From Elusimicrobiaceae bacterium (GTDB lineage: Bacteria; Elusimicrobiota; Elusimicrobia; Elusimicrobiales; Elusimicrobiaceae), in contig JAGCMD010000028.1 in the NCBI GenBank assembly GCA_017646765.1, forward strand, positions 1-46,717: 46,717 nucleotides of DNA, in the 5' to 3' direction. Position numbers and translations under genes: made by a program. Of the stretch, positions 16,424 to 25,420 are shown one piece after another (the first letter of the stretch is position 1; each line of letters starts with the position of its first letter). The notes under the pieces are model-generated. The model saw only the letters and a program-made list of their open reading frames with translations, did no database searches and was not told where the DNA came from.

Positions 16424-17560
16424 TTAAAATTTACTCTTGCTATACAGCCCGTTTTCACAGGCTAAAAATCCTTGTACTTCCAATTCAAACAGTAGGCCGG
16501 CTACTTCGGGTACGTCGGCCTGCAAACCTTCGGCCACTTGGTCTAAACTGCAAGAGCCGGTGCCGATAATTTGCATCACTTGTTGTTGACGCTCGGACAA
16601 GGTTTCCTGCGGTTTATCCGGAGTTTGGGGGGTATGTTCAAAGAAACGTGCGTCCAACCCAAACCGGGACTGCTGTGGTATATAGTCTAGTATATCTGCG
16701 ACGGAAGTTACAACCCCCGCCCCTTGCCGAATCAGCGAATTGGGGCCGCCGGACTGTGGGCTGTCTATCGGCCCGGGGACGGCCAAAACGTCTTTTCCCA
16801 TTTCCAAAGCCAGTTTGGCGGTAATAAGCGCGCCTGATTTTACTTCGCCTTCTACGACGACCACCGGTTGCGACAGAGCCGCAATAATGCGGTTGCGGCG
16901 CGGAAAGTGAAACGCGTTGGGCGGGCTGTTAAAGGGAAGTTCGGATACAACGGCCCCGCCGTGTTCTAACAGGGCTTTTTCCAGCGCGCGGTTTTCGGCC
17001 GGATAACAACGCCCGATACCGGTGCCGATAACGGCTACGGTTGGTTTTTTAAGGCGTACACATGCAGCGTGAGCTTCACTGTCTATACCGCGGGCCAATC
17101 CGCTAATAATGGTTACGCCTGCGCTTGCCAATTCTTCGCCCAGTTTGCGGGTAACACGCCGGCCATACGGTGTGATTTTACGCGTACCTACTACGGCTAC
17201 GCACGCGTGTTCATCGGGCGGTAATTTTCCCAACACGTAAATAGCCAAAGGAGCTTCTTTACAATTACGTAGTGATTGGGGATATTCGTTGTCCTCCGGT
17301 ACGTAGATATGTCCGCCGAGTTTTTCCGTTTTATCCCACTCTTCTTGCGGGTTTACCGAAAAAGCGGCCTGTAATAATTTGGCGGCCGTATCGGGGTTTA
17401 AATTGGCTTCCTGCGATAAAGTTTTAGCGTCTTGGCGCAGAATTTCTTGCGCCGAGCCGAAGATTTCAATTAAACGCTCCAGCCAGTCGGCCCGCAAGTA
17501 TAAAAATGCGTTTAATTGGATGCGCGCTAAGCGTTCTTCGGCAGAAATGTTCGCGTTCAT
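16424..17560 (-). CDS. dprA: DNA-processing protein DprA
   Basis: 378 residues. An N-terminal SAM-like domain is followed by the extended Rossmann DprA core with VAVVGTRKITPYGRR (about 122-136), ISGLARGIDSEAH and GTGIGRCYPAENRAL. A C-terminal winged-helix domain (DML1 type, about 310-378) completes it. DprA loads RecA on incoming single-stranded DNA during natural transformation. Its ATG overlaps the comM stop by 4 nt, so comM and dprA are translationally coupled. This pairing strengthens the case that the organism is, or was, naturally competent, although no uptake genes lie in the window. Confidence 0.95.
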   Translation of the reverse strand: MNANISAEERLARIQLNAFLYLRADWLERLIEIFGSAQEILRQDAKTLSQEANLNPDTAAKLLQAAFSVNPQEEWDKTEKLGGHIYVPEDNEYPQSLRNCKEAPLAIYVLGKLPPDEHACVAVVGTRKITPYGRRVTRKLGEELASAGVTIISGLARGIDSEAHAACVRLKKPTVAVIGTGIGRCYPAENRALEKALLEHGGAVVSELPFNSPPNAFHFPRRNRIIAALSQPVVVVEGEVKSGALITAKLALEMGKDVLAVPGPIDSPQSGGPNSLIRQGAGVVTSVADILDYIPQQSRFGLDARFFEHTPQTPDKPQETLSERQQQVMQIIGTGSCSLDQVAEGLQADVPEVAGLLFELEVQGFLACENGLYSKSKF

Positions 17561-19095
17561 ACGTCGGCTACCCCCTTGCGGTCCAGCGGGCGGTATTGCA
17601 TCACTTCCACCAAATGTTTGGTTTCAATGTGGGGGGTGCCTTCCAAATCGGCAATGGTGCGGGCGGTTTTTAAAATTTTATCTAAACTGCGCGCGCTTAA
17701 ACCGAACTTACGCATAGCCGCTTCCAAAATAGCATCTGCTCCTGCGGGTAAAACGCAAAATTCTTTAAGTTGTTTGGCTGACATAAACGCGTTGGCGGTA
17801 GTTGTTGTCCCTTCAAAGCGGTTGCGTTGAATTTCGCGTGCTTTTAAAACGCGCTCGCGAATTTGGGCGGAGGTTTCCCCTTCGCTGTGTTTGTTCCAAT
17901 CGGTATATTTGACCGGATTTAAATTGACGGTTAAATCTATGCGGTCTAATAAAGGCCCGGAAATGCGCGATTTGTAGCGGTTGATTTGCATGGGCGTGCA
18001 GGTACACGGTTTTAAAGGGTTACCCAAATTACCGCACGGGCACGGGTTCATGGCCGCTACGAGTGTGAAGCGTGCCGGATACGAAACCGTTTCTTTAGCG
18101 CGGGAAATAGTTACTTGTCCGTTTTCCAGCGGCTCGCGCAAGACTTCCAAAGACGAGCGGGAAAACTCGGCAAATTCATCTAAAAAGAGGACTCCGTTGT
18201 GGGCCAAAGATACTTCCCCCGGGCGCGGGTTGGAGCCGCCGCCGATTAACGCCACGTCGGAAATGGTGTGGTGCGGGTCGCGGAACGGACGCTGGGTTAA
18301 GAGTTTACTTTTACCCATTAAATTACAAATGGAATAAATTTTGGTAATTTCTAACGCTTCTTCTTGCGTGAGCGGCGGCAAAATGCCGGCAAAACGCTTG
18401 GCAAGCATACTTTTACCCGTACCGGGCAGACCAATCATCAGCACATTGTGCCCGCCGGCTGCGGCAATTTCAAGCGCCCGTTTAGCCAGCGCCTGTCCTT
18501 TAACGTCCGAAAAATCAAGCTCGGTTTGCGGGGAAGTTTCTTCTTGCGGGATAAAATTGATTTTAACGGCGTTTTCGTCCGTTTTTCCTTCCAAGTAATC
18601 TACCAGTTCGCGCAAAGTATGCGGCGTAATAAACGGGGCGGAAGATACTTGCCCCTCCAATACATTTTGCGGCGGGATAATCGCCGTTTTGCCGAGCTTC
18701 TGGCACGAAATCAGCATAGGCAGTACGCCGGCACACGGGCGCAAAGAGCCGTCCAAAGCCAGTTCGCCTAACGCTAAAAAGCTTTTTAATTTCTCTTGGG
18801 CTGTGGCGGACAGTTGGTCGCTGGCGGCCAAGATGCCCAGTGCCATCGGTAAATCAAAATGCGTGCCGCTTTTGCGAAGTTCTGCCGGACTTAAATTTAC
18901 GGTAATGCGCTTATTCGGAAAATCAAAACCGCTGTTTCGTACAGCGGCTACCACACGATCTTTACTTTCACGCACCTCTACATCCGGTAATCCCACCACT
19001 GCCAAGGTAGGCATACCGGGGGCGATGTCCACTTCCACGCGGACTTCAAACCCTTCTATGCCTTTGATGGCCCCGGTGCAGATATTGGCTAACAT
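17557..19095 (-). CDS. comM: ComM / YifB family AAA+ helicase
   Basis: 512 residues, typical length. The N-terminal S5-like domain starts with IEGFEVRVEVDI and AVVGLPDVEVRESKDRV. The Mg-chelatase-type AAA+ core has Walker A GLPGTGKS (about 213-220) and Walker B VLFLDEFAEF. A four-cysteine insertion (NPCPCG...PCTC) precedes the arginine-finger region RISGPLLDRIDL. ComM is a hexameric branch-migration helicase that extends recombination during transformation. It starts 5 nt after the upstream lipoprotein gene and overlaps dprA. Confidence 0.95.
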   Translation of the reverse strand: MLANICTGAIKGIEGFEVRVEVDIAPGMPTLAVVGLPDVEVRESKDRVVAAVRNSGFDFPNKRITVNLSPAELRKSGTHFDLPMALGILAASDQLSATAQEKLKSFLALGELALDGSLRPCAGVLPMLISCQKLGKTAIIPPQNVLEGQVSSAPFITPHTLRELVDYLEGKTDENAVKINFIPQEETSPQTELDFSDVKGQALAKRALEIAAAGGHNVLMIGLPGTGKSMLAKRFAGILPPLTQEEALEITKIYSICNLMGKSKLLTQRPFRDPHHTISDVALIGGGSNPRPGEVSLAHNGVLFLDEFAEFSRSSLEVLREPLENGQVTISRAKETVSYPARFTLVAAMNPCPCGNLGNPLKPCTCTPMQINRYKSRISGPLLDRIDLTVNLNPVKYTDWNKHSEGETSAQIRERVLKAREIQRNRFEGTTTTANAFMSAKQLKEFCVLPAGADAILEAAMRKFGLSARSLDKILKTARTIADLEGTPHIETKHLVEVMQYRPLDRKGVADV

Positions 19096-19100
19096 AGAAA

Positions 19101-20210
19101 TTAGTTAAAACTTAACACGATGCTAGACGGCGTCGTCATAACTACCGTGAAGTTTACGTTATATTTGCGGATAATTTTGGCGGTCAATTCTTCCGAAGTA
19201 GATGTATTGGCCGAAATATCAAACTGGGCGCTTGAGTTAGCGTAACGTACTAAATTAAAATCTTCAATTTCACGAAGTTCCTTTAAGATGTCTTGTAATT
19301 GTTTTAGGCGCTCTATGGTTTTAACATCTTTGACGGTCAATTGAAATGTTTGGGCCGAGTTGATGGCGGCATTGATTGGTTCGGCCAGTTGCTTGGCGGC
19401 CGATTCGCACGCGGCAGAAATAGATTTTTGCGCGGCTATTTCCGCCAGCGGATCCAAGCCGCTTTGTTGTTGGGCCCCTTCCGCCACGACGGCATAATTG
19501 TTGGTGGAATAAACACGCAGATTGGCGCGTGCGCGGTATGATTTAAAAGGGGAAATGGTGTTGGTGGTGAGCGTTTCCAACGGGTTGGTAGCGGCCTCAG
19601 CCACGATAATAAAGCGTGCGCCTTCTCCACGGGCTTTATCAATAGCCGGGTTGGGGTTGTCAATGTTATTTTGGCTCAAATTATCCCCATTGATAAGTGA
19701 GAACGGTTGTGTCTTGAGGGCGCGGTAAATAGCTTGCTTGCAATCTTGCCGGAGGGAAAGGTCCTCTCCAACGGTTTCCCGGGAAGCCACCAAAATAGTG
19801 GTTTTTTTGGTAAAAGCATCGGCTTCCGATTGCTTGATAATGTCCCCGATATCTTTGACGAGTACCATGGCTTTAATCTTAGTGTAAAAATCATTGCCCT
19901 TGCGATAAGATTTAACCACGTGGCTATGGCGGATAAAGCCGGCCGATTTGGATACGATTTTATCTTCTACAATTTGAGCTTGGTCTACCGTAGTTGCGGA
20001 AGAAATAAATACGCCGGCTACTTTTTCCACAGCAGCTTGTTGGGCGGCCAAAATACCGTCTTTTTTCATTTGGCGCAAATTGTTTTCGTCATACGGAACT
20101 AATGATTCTGCCGTCACATATTCCCCTTCCCCTTTAGGTCCGATGCGAAAGGCACGGCACGCGGTAAGTGTAAAAAGAGCTATTAAACAAATCAAAAATA
20201 ATTTTTTCAT
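19101..20210 (-). CDS. FlgT/LPP20-like envelope lipoprotein
   Basis: 369 residues. The lipobox LTAC makes Cys18 the lipidation site. The next part (about 35-130) resembles the FlgT N-terminal / LPP20-type domain: a polar helix (LAAQQAAVEKVAGVFISS) followed by strands (GFIRHSHVVKSYRKGNDFYTKIKAMV). The middle (about 140-260) has a strand-rich domain that may resemble the TolB-N-like middle of FlgT, and the C-terminal part has more mixed alpha/beta repeats. FlgT supports flagellar H-rings, but no flagellar gene lies here, so a general envelope role is more likely. It overlaps the preceding small LPP20-like gene by 4 nt, so the two are probably partners. Confidence 0.6.
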   Translation of the reverse strand: MKKLFLICLIALFTLTACRAFRIGPKGEGEYVTAESLVPYDENNLRQMKKDGILAAQQAAVEKVAGVFISSATTVDQAQIVEDKIVSKSAGFIRHSHVVKSYRKGNDFYTKIKAMVLVKDIGDIIKQSEADAFTKKTTILVASRETVGEDLSLRQDCKQAIYRALKTQPFSLINGDNLSQNNIDNPNPAIDKARGEGARFIIVAEAATNPLETLTTNTISPFKSYRARANLRVYSTNNYAVVAEGAQQQSGLDPLAEIAAQKSISAACESAAKQLAEPINAAINSAQTFQLTVKDVKTIERLKQLQDILKELREIEDFNLVRYANSSAQFDISANTSTSEELTAKIIRKYNVNFTVVMTTPSSIVLSFN

Positions 20211-20656
20211 TTTTTACCCTCCGGATCCAAGCCGGCTTTTTTAAGTTGTTCGCGCGATAAACGCATAATAACCGTGCAGCCGCCGTCCTCTAAATAATCG
20301 GTGGACACGAGTTCCATTTGTTGGATAATGCCCGTAGAAGAAGAGTCAAGGGTGCTGCCTACAGAAATGGCGTCTACAACTTGTACATGGCTGTCTAGCC
20401 GAGTGCCGTACAGCACTTCGGTGGCGCGTTGGTAAGCATGGGCGATAGCGGCTTCGCGGCTCATGATGCGGCGTTGCGAGTCCGATGTGTGAGCCGGGTT
20501 GGCGGCTCCCAGGCCGCGTACCCACAAATAATCGCCGGTTAAAAGCGTATCGTTAAAAGACGGGGCAATTTTTCCTTCTTTAACAGCCGGTTTTAACGAG
20601 TGTGTGCAAGCGCACAAGACACTTAAACAAACGAGTACGACAGCCCATTTTTTCAT
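20207..20656 (-). CDS. Small LPP20-family-like lipoprotein
   Basis: 149 residues. The lipobox LCAC places the lipid on Cys17. The mature part has the LPP20 pattern: strand (YLWVRGLGAA), a polar segment, a long helix (SREAAIAHAYQRATEVLYG) and C-terminal strands (GCTVIMRLSREQLKKAG). LPP20 is an outer-membrane lipoprotein fold first known from Helicobacter. The GAGG ribosome site sits in the last codons of the DnaA-like gene, and the stop overlaps the FlgT-like gene. Two consecutive proteins of the same fold class suggest a small complex. Confidence 0.65.
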   Translation of the reverse strand: MKKWAVVLVCLSVLCACTHSLKPAVKEGKIAPSFNDTLLTGDYLWVRGLGAANPAHTSDSQRRIMSREAAIAHAYQRATEVLYGTRLDSHVQVVDAISVGSTLDSSSTGIIQQMELVSTDYLEDGGCTVIMRLSREQLKKAGLDPEGKK

Positions 20657-20658
20657 AG

Positions 20659-23472
20659 TTACCTCAATAATTCAGAAATTACCTTTACGTACGTACTGGG
20701 TTGGCGCATCGTTTCGGTATTGATAATGCCGCAGCGGATGAGCATAATTTCCAGCATGTGTGTAAGGATATCATAGAAATTTTCCCGCACCGACGGTTCG
20801 CATACCGTTAGTGCCGGACCTAAAATTACCGCCCCGTGTAACTTTTTGTTGTCGCACAGGTTGGCAATTTTAAAAGCGGAAGAAATGATATTTTCCGTAG
20901 AGTAAGACGAACGTACGGCAATATCAAACCCGCCGCTGATACCCAGCTCTTTGGCGCGCTGCTCCAACGCGTAAACCATCCAGTTCATAGCGTTAGAGTT
21001 GTTACTGGGATAAAAGAATCCGATACGGCCCCACTCGCCGTTTCCTACGGTAGAAATGGAGGTAATGGAAGACGGATCTTTAGAAAGCAGTTCGCTGTTG
21101 GGATCTTCGCCGGTGGTAGCAAGCAACTTCTCAAATAAGGCGGCTTGGTTGCGTTGGTCTTCTGCCAAGTGCGGAGCCACCAAATTTTCCAACACTTTTA
21201 AGCGGCGAATACTGCGCATAATGGTACTGAGCGTAATATGCGCTCCGTCAAAGAATTGGCTGATTTGCTCATCGGTTAAATCAATGCCGTTGTTGGCAAT
21301 CATACTGCGGATAATTTTAAGATGCGCGTTGCCCGTAGTGGTTTTGAGTTCGGAAATCCAACCGGAGTCTAATTTAAATTGGATGAGATTTTCCAACCGC
21401 CCCAAACTTTCCGGCGGATATTTAGAAGTAATAACAATCTGTTTTTGTTCTTTCAAAAACTTATTGAGCAGTTTAGAAAGATGCGCGCGGTTTTGTTCGT
21501 TAATAGCGAGCAAGTGGATATCGTCAATTAACAAAACTTTGACGCTTTCCATAAATTTCTCAAACTTCTCAATGTTGCCTTCCATTACATAGCGTTGTAT
21601 GCCGCGAGAGAGGCGCACGCCGTTAGTCATGAAAATATTTTCCTGGCCGTATTTTTTGGAAAATCCATAAGCCATGGCGTTTAAGAAGTGTGTTTTACCC
21701 GTACCGGTAGTACCGTGGAAAACGAGCGGGTTGTATAAGCGGCCCGGGTTTTCTAATACGGAAATAGCTGTTGCGTGTGCAAACCGGTTGACGGAAAGCA
21801 CAAAGTTTTCCAAGGTGTACGTGGGGAGTAGCGGAACTTCCAACGGCCAATTATGCTTTTTAAGCTCGGAAAGCGGCAACTCAATAGAATAATCAATCGT
21901 ACGGGTTTTTTCTAATCCGGGTTGCGGGGCCTCGTTAGCGGATATCACCGGTTCCGGAGAAGGTTGTTCGGCCGGCATAGCAGGTTCTATCGGTTCGGGT
22001 TCGGCTTGCGGGGCAACCTCTTGAGGAACTACTTCCGGTACAACGGGAGCAGCAGGCGGCACGACGGCCGGCGGCTCTTGCTTGGCGGGTAACACTAGTT
22101 TGCGTTTGGCAGGAGCAGCCGGAGCGGTTGGCGCTTTGGGTTGCGGAGCCTGCGGCGGTTTGCGGCGTAAACGTAAAGTGGTTTTCCCGGCGGCAGATTC
22201 TTCTTCCGGCGCGGCCGGTACTTCCGGGGCCGGTACTTCCGGAGCCGGTGCTGGTTTTACGGCTTTTTTGCGCAAGGTCACTTTTTTAGCCGGCTTGTCT
22301 TGCGTAGGATTGGTTTGTTCGCTCGGAACTTTCGGCTCCCGATTAGCAGGTTGTACCGGTTGGACTGATTCGGTGCGGAACGATTTTTCATATTGCGTTC
22401 GCATCAATTCGGTACTTAAAGTGGTTTCAAAATTGAAAGTTCTTTCCAAATGATCGCTATCGTCTTCTTCTCCCCGGATGGCAATATCCGGTAGACCGTC
22501 TACGGAATTTTGCGTTTTATCCGGCACGGAAGTAGGCGGAATTGTATTTCCCAAGAAAGTTTCTTCCGGGATGGCGCCATGGCTATTTTCTTCCGGTTCG
22601 GAAGAAGATCCTTCCGGGCCGGTTTGTACGGAACGCACAGAGAAGTCCGCGGGTTTTTCGTTCCCGTTGTGCGGGTTGGAGGCCTCGGCCCCGTCGGAGT
22701 TTTCCATAAATCCCAAATCTTTTTGGGAGAGTTTGCTGGTTACAGCTTGCAAGTCTGCTAAATCCATAATTGTAGTCTGGTCCTTGATTTTTTGATCAAA
22801 AATATCAAAAGCTTTATCTATTTCGGCCACATCTTCGGCCAAGTTGTCTATTTTTTGGTCACGCTGCTTTTGGGAGTTTTTGGTTAGGGTTTTGTTTTCC
22901 AAATCCAAATACATATCGTATTTTGTTTCAGCGGATAAAATGTCCTCCAAAGGCATTTTGCCAAGCATGGTGTCTTCCATGTCTTTAATAAGCATATCCT
23001 GATCGCTTACCGGCATATCGGATTGAGCGGCCGGTTTCTCCGCGGATGTGTCTTGTGTAGAAGAAGCGGGTGCGTTAGGGGTAGGGGTTGGTGCAGTTGG
23101 TTTTTCTCGTAAAAAACTATCTTCCGGGTTTATATCCACTTGTGTAGGCGGTTTGGGCGCAGCGCCGGCCGGCGTATTAAATAAAGGGCTGCCTAACGAA
23201 CCGCCGGGGACAAATTGGTTGACCTTATTGGCTTGTTCGGAGCCTTCTTGCATAGCGGTGCGGATTTTATCTAACGTCTCATCGGTGAGGTTTGCCGGTA
23301 AGGCAAAAGAGTATGTGAAGGGCGCTTGGGCCGGTTGCGGAGCTTGCACGTAACCGGCTAATTTTTTAGCAATTAAGCGTGCATCATTTTCCGTTCCGTC
23401 TATCATTAAAGTAAACGAACGACCGGTCCCTGCAGAATTGGCGCTAGAAATAATGTCCCAGTTGGTAATCAT
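20659..23472 (-). CDS. Large DnaA-like AAA+ protein with unknown N- and C-terminal domains
   Basis: 937 residues. Residues 1-85 form a small folded domain of unknown type. Residues about 100-540 are low-complexity, rich in Pro, Ala, Glu and Lys, with predicted helical islands near 150-250. Residues about 550-790 are clearly the DnaA AAA+ module: [15 protein letters not shown], Walker A 587-594 (GTTGTGKT), Walker B 646-653 (VLLIDDIH) and a sensor-2-like segment MRSIRRL. The DnaA DNA-binding domain IV is absent. In its place residues about 805-937 form an alpha/beta domain I do not recognise ([23 protein letters not shown]). It is in an operon with comM, dprA, topA and xer, and overlaps deoC by 4 nt. 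It is not the replication initiator. It could be an ATP-driven loader or scaffold. Confidence 0.75.
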   Translation of the reverse strand: MITNWDIISSANSAGTGRSFTLMIDGTENDARLIAKKLAGYVQAPQPAQAPFTYSFALPANLTDETLDKIRTAMQEGSEQANKVNQFVPGGSLGSPLFNTPAGAAPKPPTQVDINPEDSFLREKPTAPTPTPNAPASSTQDTSAEKPAAQSDMPVSDQDMLIKDMEDTMLGKMPLEDILSAETKYDMYLDLENKTLTKNSQKQRDQKIDNLAEDVAEIDKAFDIFDQKIKDQTTIMDLADLQAVTSKLSQKDLGFMENSDGAEASNPHNGNEKPADFSVRSVQTGPEGSSSEPEENSHGAIPEETFLGNTIPPTSVPDKTQNSVDGLPDIAIRGEEDDSDHLERTFNFETTLSTELMRTQYEKSFRTESVQPVQPANREPKVPSEQTNPTQDKPAKKVTLRKKAVKPAPAPEVPAPEVPAAPEEESAAGKTTLRLRRKPPQAPQPKAPTAPAAPAKRKLVLPAKQEPPAVVPPAAPVVPEVVPQEVAPQAEPEPIEPAMPAEQPSPEPVISANEAPQPGLEKTRTIDYSIELPLSELKKHNWPLEVPLLPTYTLENFVLSVNRFAHATAISVLENPGRLYNPLVFHGTTGTGKTHFLNAMAYGFSKKYGQENIFMTNGVRLSRGIQRYVMEGNIEKFEKFMESVKVLLIDDIHLLAINEQNRAHLSKLLNKFLKEQKQIVITSKYPPESLGRLENLIQFKLDSGWISELKTTTGNAHLKIIRSMIANNGIDLTDEQISQFFDGAHITLSTIMRSIRRLKVLENLVAPHLAEDQRNQAALFEKLLATTGEDPNSELLSKDPSSITSISTVGNGEWGRIGFFYPSNNSNAMNWMVYALEQRAKELGISGGFDIAVRSSYSTENIISSAFKIANLCDNKKLHGAVILGPALTVCEPSVRENFYDILTHMLEIMLIRCGIINTETMRQPSTYVKVISELLR
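22213..22249 (-). repeat. 15-bp tandem repeat inside the DnaA-like gene
   Basis: GGCCGGTACTTCCGG is repeated exactly at 22213-22227 and 22228-22242, with a partial third copy. It encodes repeats of Pro-Glu-Val-Pro-Ala in the disordered linker. Copy number is likely to vary between strains. Confidence 0.7.
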
Positions 23473-24113
23473 TTTCCCTCAACAATCGCAATGCCGCAAC
23501 TGGCCCCGATACGGGTGGCTCCGGCAGCTGTCATGGAATCAAAATCGGCCCGGGTGCGAATCCCTCCGGAGGCTTTTACCTGCATGTGGGGCGGAATGGA
23601 TTTACGCATCAAGGCTACATCCGTTGCGGTAGCCCCACCCCCTACAAACCCGGTAGAGGTTTTGACAAAATCGGCTTTTGCTTTGGCAGATAATTCACAT
23701 GCCTTAATTTTTTCTTCCTCGGTTAATTGGGAAGTTTCAATAATTACTTTTAATACGTGGCCTTCGCAAGCTTTTCGGACGGCTTCTATATCGGATAAAA
23801 CAATATCATATTGTTTGGCCCGCAGCGCACCGATATTGATAACCATATCAATTTCGTCCGCGCCGTTTTTGATAGCGTCGGTCGTTTCGTACGCTTTCAC
23901 AGCTGTCGTGTTAGCCCCCAGGGGAAACCCAATTACCGTACATACTTTTACACCGGAGTTTTGCAGTTGCTCTTTGGCATAAGATACCCAAAACGGATTT
24001 ATACATACACTGCAAAACCCGTATTGGCGGGCTTCGTCACACAAGCGTTTAATGTCCGCCTGTGTGGCTGCAGATTTTAAAAGAGTATGGTCAATCAGTT
24101 TAGCGGTATCCAT
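23469..24113 (-). CDS. deoC: Deoxyribose-phosphate aldolase
   Basis: 214 residues from the ATG at 24113. A longer reading frame extends upstream into tpiA, but the start at 24113 has AAAGG about 10 nt upstream and gives the normal DeoC N-terminus (KLIDHTLLK). The TIM-barrel active site is complete: D89 (DEIDMVIN), Schiff-base lysine K151 (FVKTSTGF) and K180 (VKASGGI). The enzyme cleaves deoxyribose 5-phosphate to acetaldehyde and glyceraldehyde 3-phosphate. The latter is the partner of triose-phosphate isomerase, encoded immediately upstream. Its stop overlaps the DnaA-like start by 4 nt. Confidence 0.96.
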   Translation of the reverse strand: MDTAKLIDHTLLKSAATQADIKRLCDEARQYGFCSVCINPFWVSYAKEQLQNSGVKVCTVIGFPLGANTTAVKAYETTDAIKNGADEIDMVINIGALRAKQYDIVLSDIEAVRKACEGHVLKVIIETSQLTEEEKIKACELSAKAKADFVKTSTGFVGGGATATDVALMRKSIPPHMQVKASGGIRTRADFDSMTAAGATRIGASCGIAIVEGK

Positions 24114-24126
24114 AGTCCAGTAACCT

Positions 24127-24882
24127 TTAATTAAAATTAATAATGCGGGCAAATTTTTCCGCAATGAGCGATTGTCCACCCACCAGCGCACCGTCTACAT
24201 CGGGTTGGGCCATGATTTCGTCCACGTTGGAATCTTTTACGCTGCCGCCGTATAAAATGCGGGTGCTTTGAGCAAAATTGTCCGAATAGGCTTTAGCTAA
24301 ATACGCGCGGATAGCCGCGTGTACTTCTTGGGCTTGGGCGGGGGTAGCGGTTTTCCCGGTACCAATGGCCCATACCGGTTCGTAAGCAATTACAATACCT
24401 TTTAGTTGTTCTTCGGTAAAATTGGCTAAACCGTTTTTCAGTTGGCCTTCAATGACTTGCATGGTTTTATTTTCTTCGCGCTCTTGCAAAGTTTCCCCTA
24501 CGCAGAAAATAACTTTAAGTCCGTGGCGCAAAGCAGCCGCTACTTTTTTATTTAAAATTTCGTCCGTGTCGCCAAACACGCTTCTGCGTTCACTGTGGCC
24601 GATAAGGGTAAGCGTAGCGCCGGCATCTTTGGCTTGAATGGGGGAAACCGCGCTGGTAAAGGCGCCTTTGTCTTCCCAATGTACGTCTTGGCAAGCTACC
24701 TGAATTTCGGTATCTTTTGTTAAACGGGTGACAATGTGTAAAGCAGTGTAAGACGGGGCAACAATAATTTCGGCTTTGTTTTTGTTCCCGGCCTGAGCAA
24801 GCGCGCTAACCAGTGCGGCGGCCTCGGCGATCGTATTGTGCATTTTCCAGTTTCCGGCAATGATAGGTGTTCTGTTGGTCAT
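24127..24882 (-). CDS. tpiA: Triose-phosphate isomerase
   Basis: 251 residues, standard length. Active-site residues are all visible: N11 and K13 (GNWKMHN), H96 (LIGHSERR) and E168 ([11 protein letters not shown]). The C-terminal phosphate loop is LYGGSV followed by ALVGGQSL. It interconverts dihydroxyacetone phosphate and glyceraldehyde 3-phosphate in glycolysis. It is the first gene of the 12-gene minus-strand operon and is followed after 13 nt by deoC. GAGG about 8 nt before the ATG acts as the ribosome site. Confidence 0.98.
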   Translation of the reverse strand: MTNRTPIIAGNWKMHNTIAEAAALVSALAQAGNKNKAEIIVAPSYTALHIVTRLTKDTEIQVACQDVHWEDKGAFTSAVSPIQAKDAGATLTLIGHSERRSVFGDTDEILNKKVAAALRHGLKVIFCVGETLQEREENKTMQVIEGQLKNGLANFTEEQLKGIVIAYEPVWAIGTGKTATPAQAQEVHAAIRAYLAKAYSDNFAQSTRILYGGSVKDSNVDEIMAQPDVDGALVGGQSLIAEKFARIINFN

Positions 24883-24897
24883 AAGTACCTCTACAAA

Positions 24898-24925
24898 ATA
24901 ATATCAAATAATTTTCCCGCACCAA
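24898..24925 (-). promoter_or_regulatory. Promoter of the tpiA-to-RDD operon
   Basis: On the minus strand TTGGTG, a 16-nt spacer and TATTAT (24903-24898) precede tpiA, with TGA directly before the -10 as an extended element. The leader is about 10 nt and carries the GAGG site. It drives the longest operon of the window unless internal promoters exist. Confidence 0.5.
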
Positions 24926-25044
24926 GGGGGAATACTCCTATTAAATACTATCATAAAGCGAGCAAAATGAAAAGTCCCTTTTCGGGATTAGCCTGGTTTC
25001 CGGCGGTCAACCGGTATTTATGTGAACGGGAGCGGCTGCTAAAA

Positions 25045-25053
25045 TGCTATAAT
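25045..25053 (+). promoter_or_regulatory. Extended -10 promoter of rbfA, leaderless start
   Basis: TGCTATAAT ends 7 nt before the rbfA ATG (intervening TTACTAT). No Shine-Dalgarno sequence and no -35 box are visible. The start site of transcription should coincide with the initiation codon. The rest of the 178-nt gap to tpiA holds only the tpiA promoter and a weak inverted repeat near 24972-24990. Confidence 0.65.
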
Positions 25054-25060
25054 TTACTAT

Positions 25061-25420
25061 ATGATAGACAGAATTAAACGCTTGGAAACCCTTTTGTTAG
25101 AGGAAATCAATACCCTTATTACCCGCAAGGCCGCCAACGGTGACTTAGGTGGTTTTGTTACCATTACTGCCGTGCATGTATCTAAAGATTTAACAACGGC
25201 GAAGGTCTATTTCTCGGTGTTTGGTTCGCCGGAGGACCGCCAAAAAACGCAAGAAGCACTTAGCTTACTGCGCAAAGAAATCGGCGCACAACTGCGCGGG
25301 CGGCTTCATTTAAAACGAATCCCTTCGTTTACGTTTGAATATGATGATACGCCGGAGAAAGCTTCCCGCGTAGAAGCTATTTTTCAAGTCATTGAAAAGG
25401 AACACGAACATGACAAATAG
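25061..25420 (+). CDS. rbfA: Ribosome-binding factor A
   Basis: 119 residues, a single KH-like domain. It shows the RbfA pattern of a first helix (IDRIKRLETLLLEEINTLI), a strand with VTITAVHVSKDLTTAKVYFSV and the helix LRKEIGAQLRGRLHLKRIPSFTF. RbfA binds the immature 30S subunit and helps process 16S rRNA, including in the cold. Usually rbfA follows infB. Here it heads its own operon with nrnA, truB and ribF, which keeps the classic rbfA-truB-ribF order. Translation probably starts on a leaderless mRNA. Confidence 0.94.
   Translation: MIDRIKRLETLLLEEINTLITRKAANGDLGGFVTITAVHVSKDLTTAKVYFSVFGSPEDRQKTQEALSLLRKEIGAQLRGRLHLKRIPSFTFEYDDTPEKASRVEAIFQVIEKEHEHDK

Noticed and set aside
22082-22453. Open frame opposite the DnaA-like gene (Gly/Ala-rich)
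   Set aside because: It is the mirror of the Pro/Ala-rich linker. It has no start signals and no protein-like pattern.
24114-24191. Longer deoC frame starting at 24191
   Set aside because: It would run into tpiA, and the ATG at 24113 has an AAAGG site and gives the normal DeoC N-terminus.
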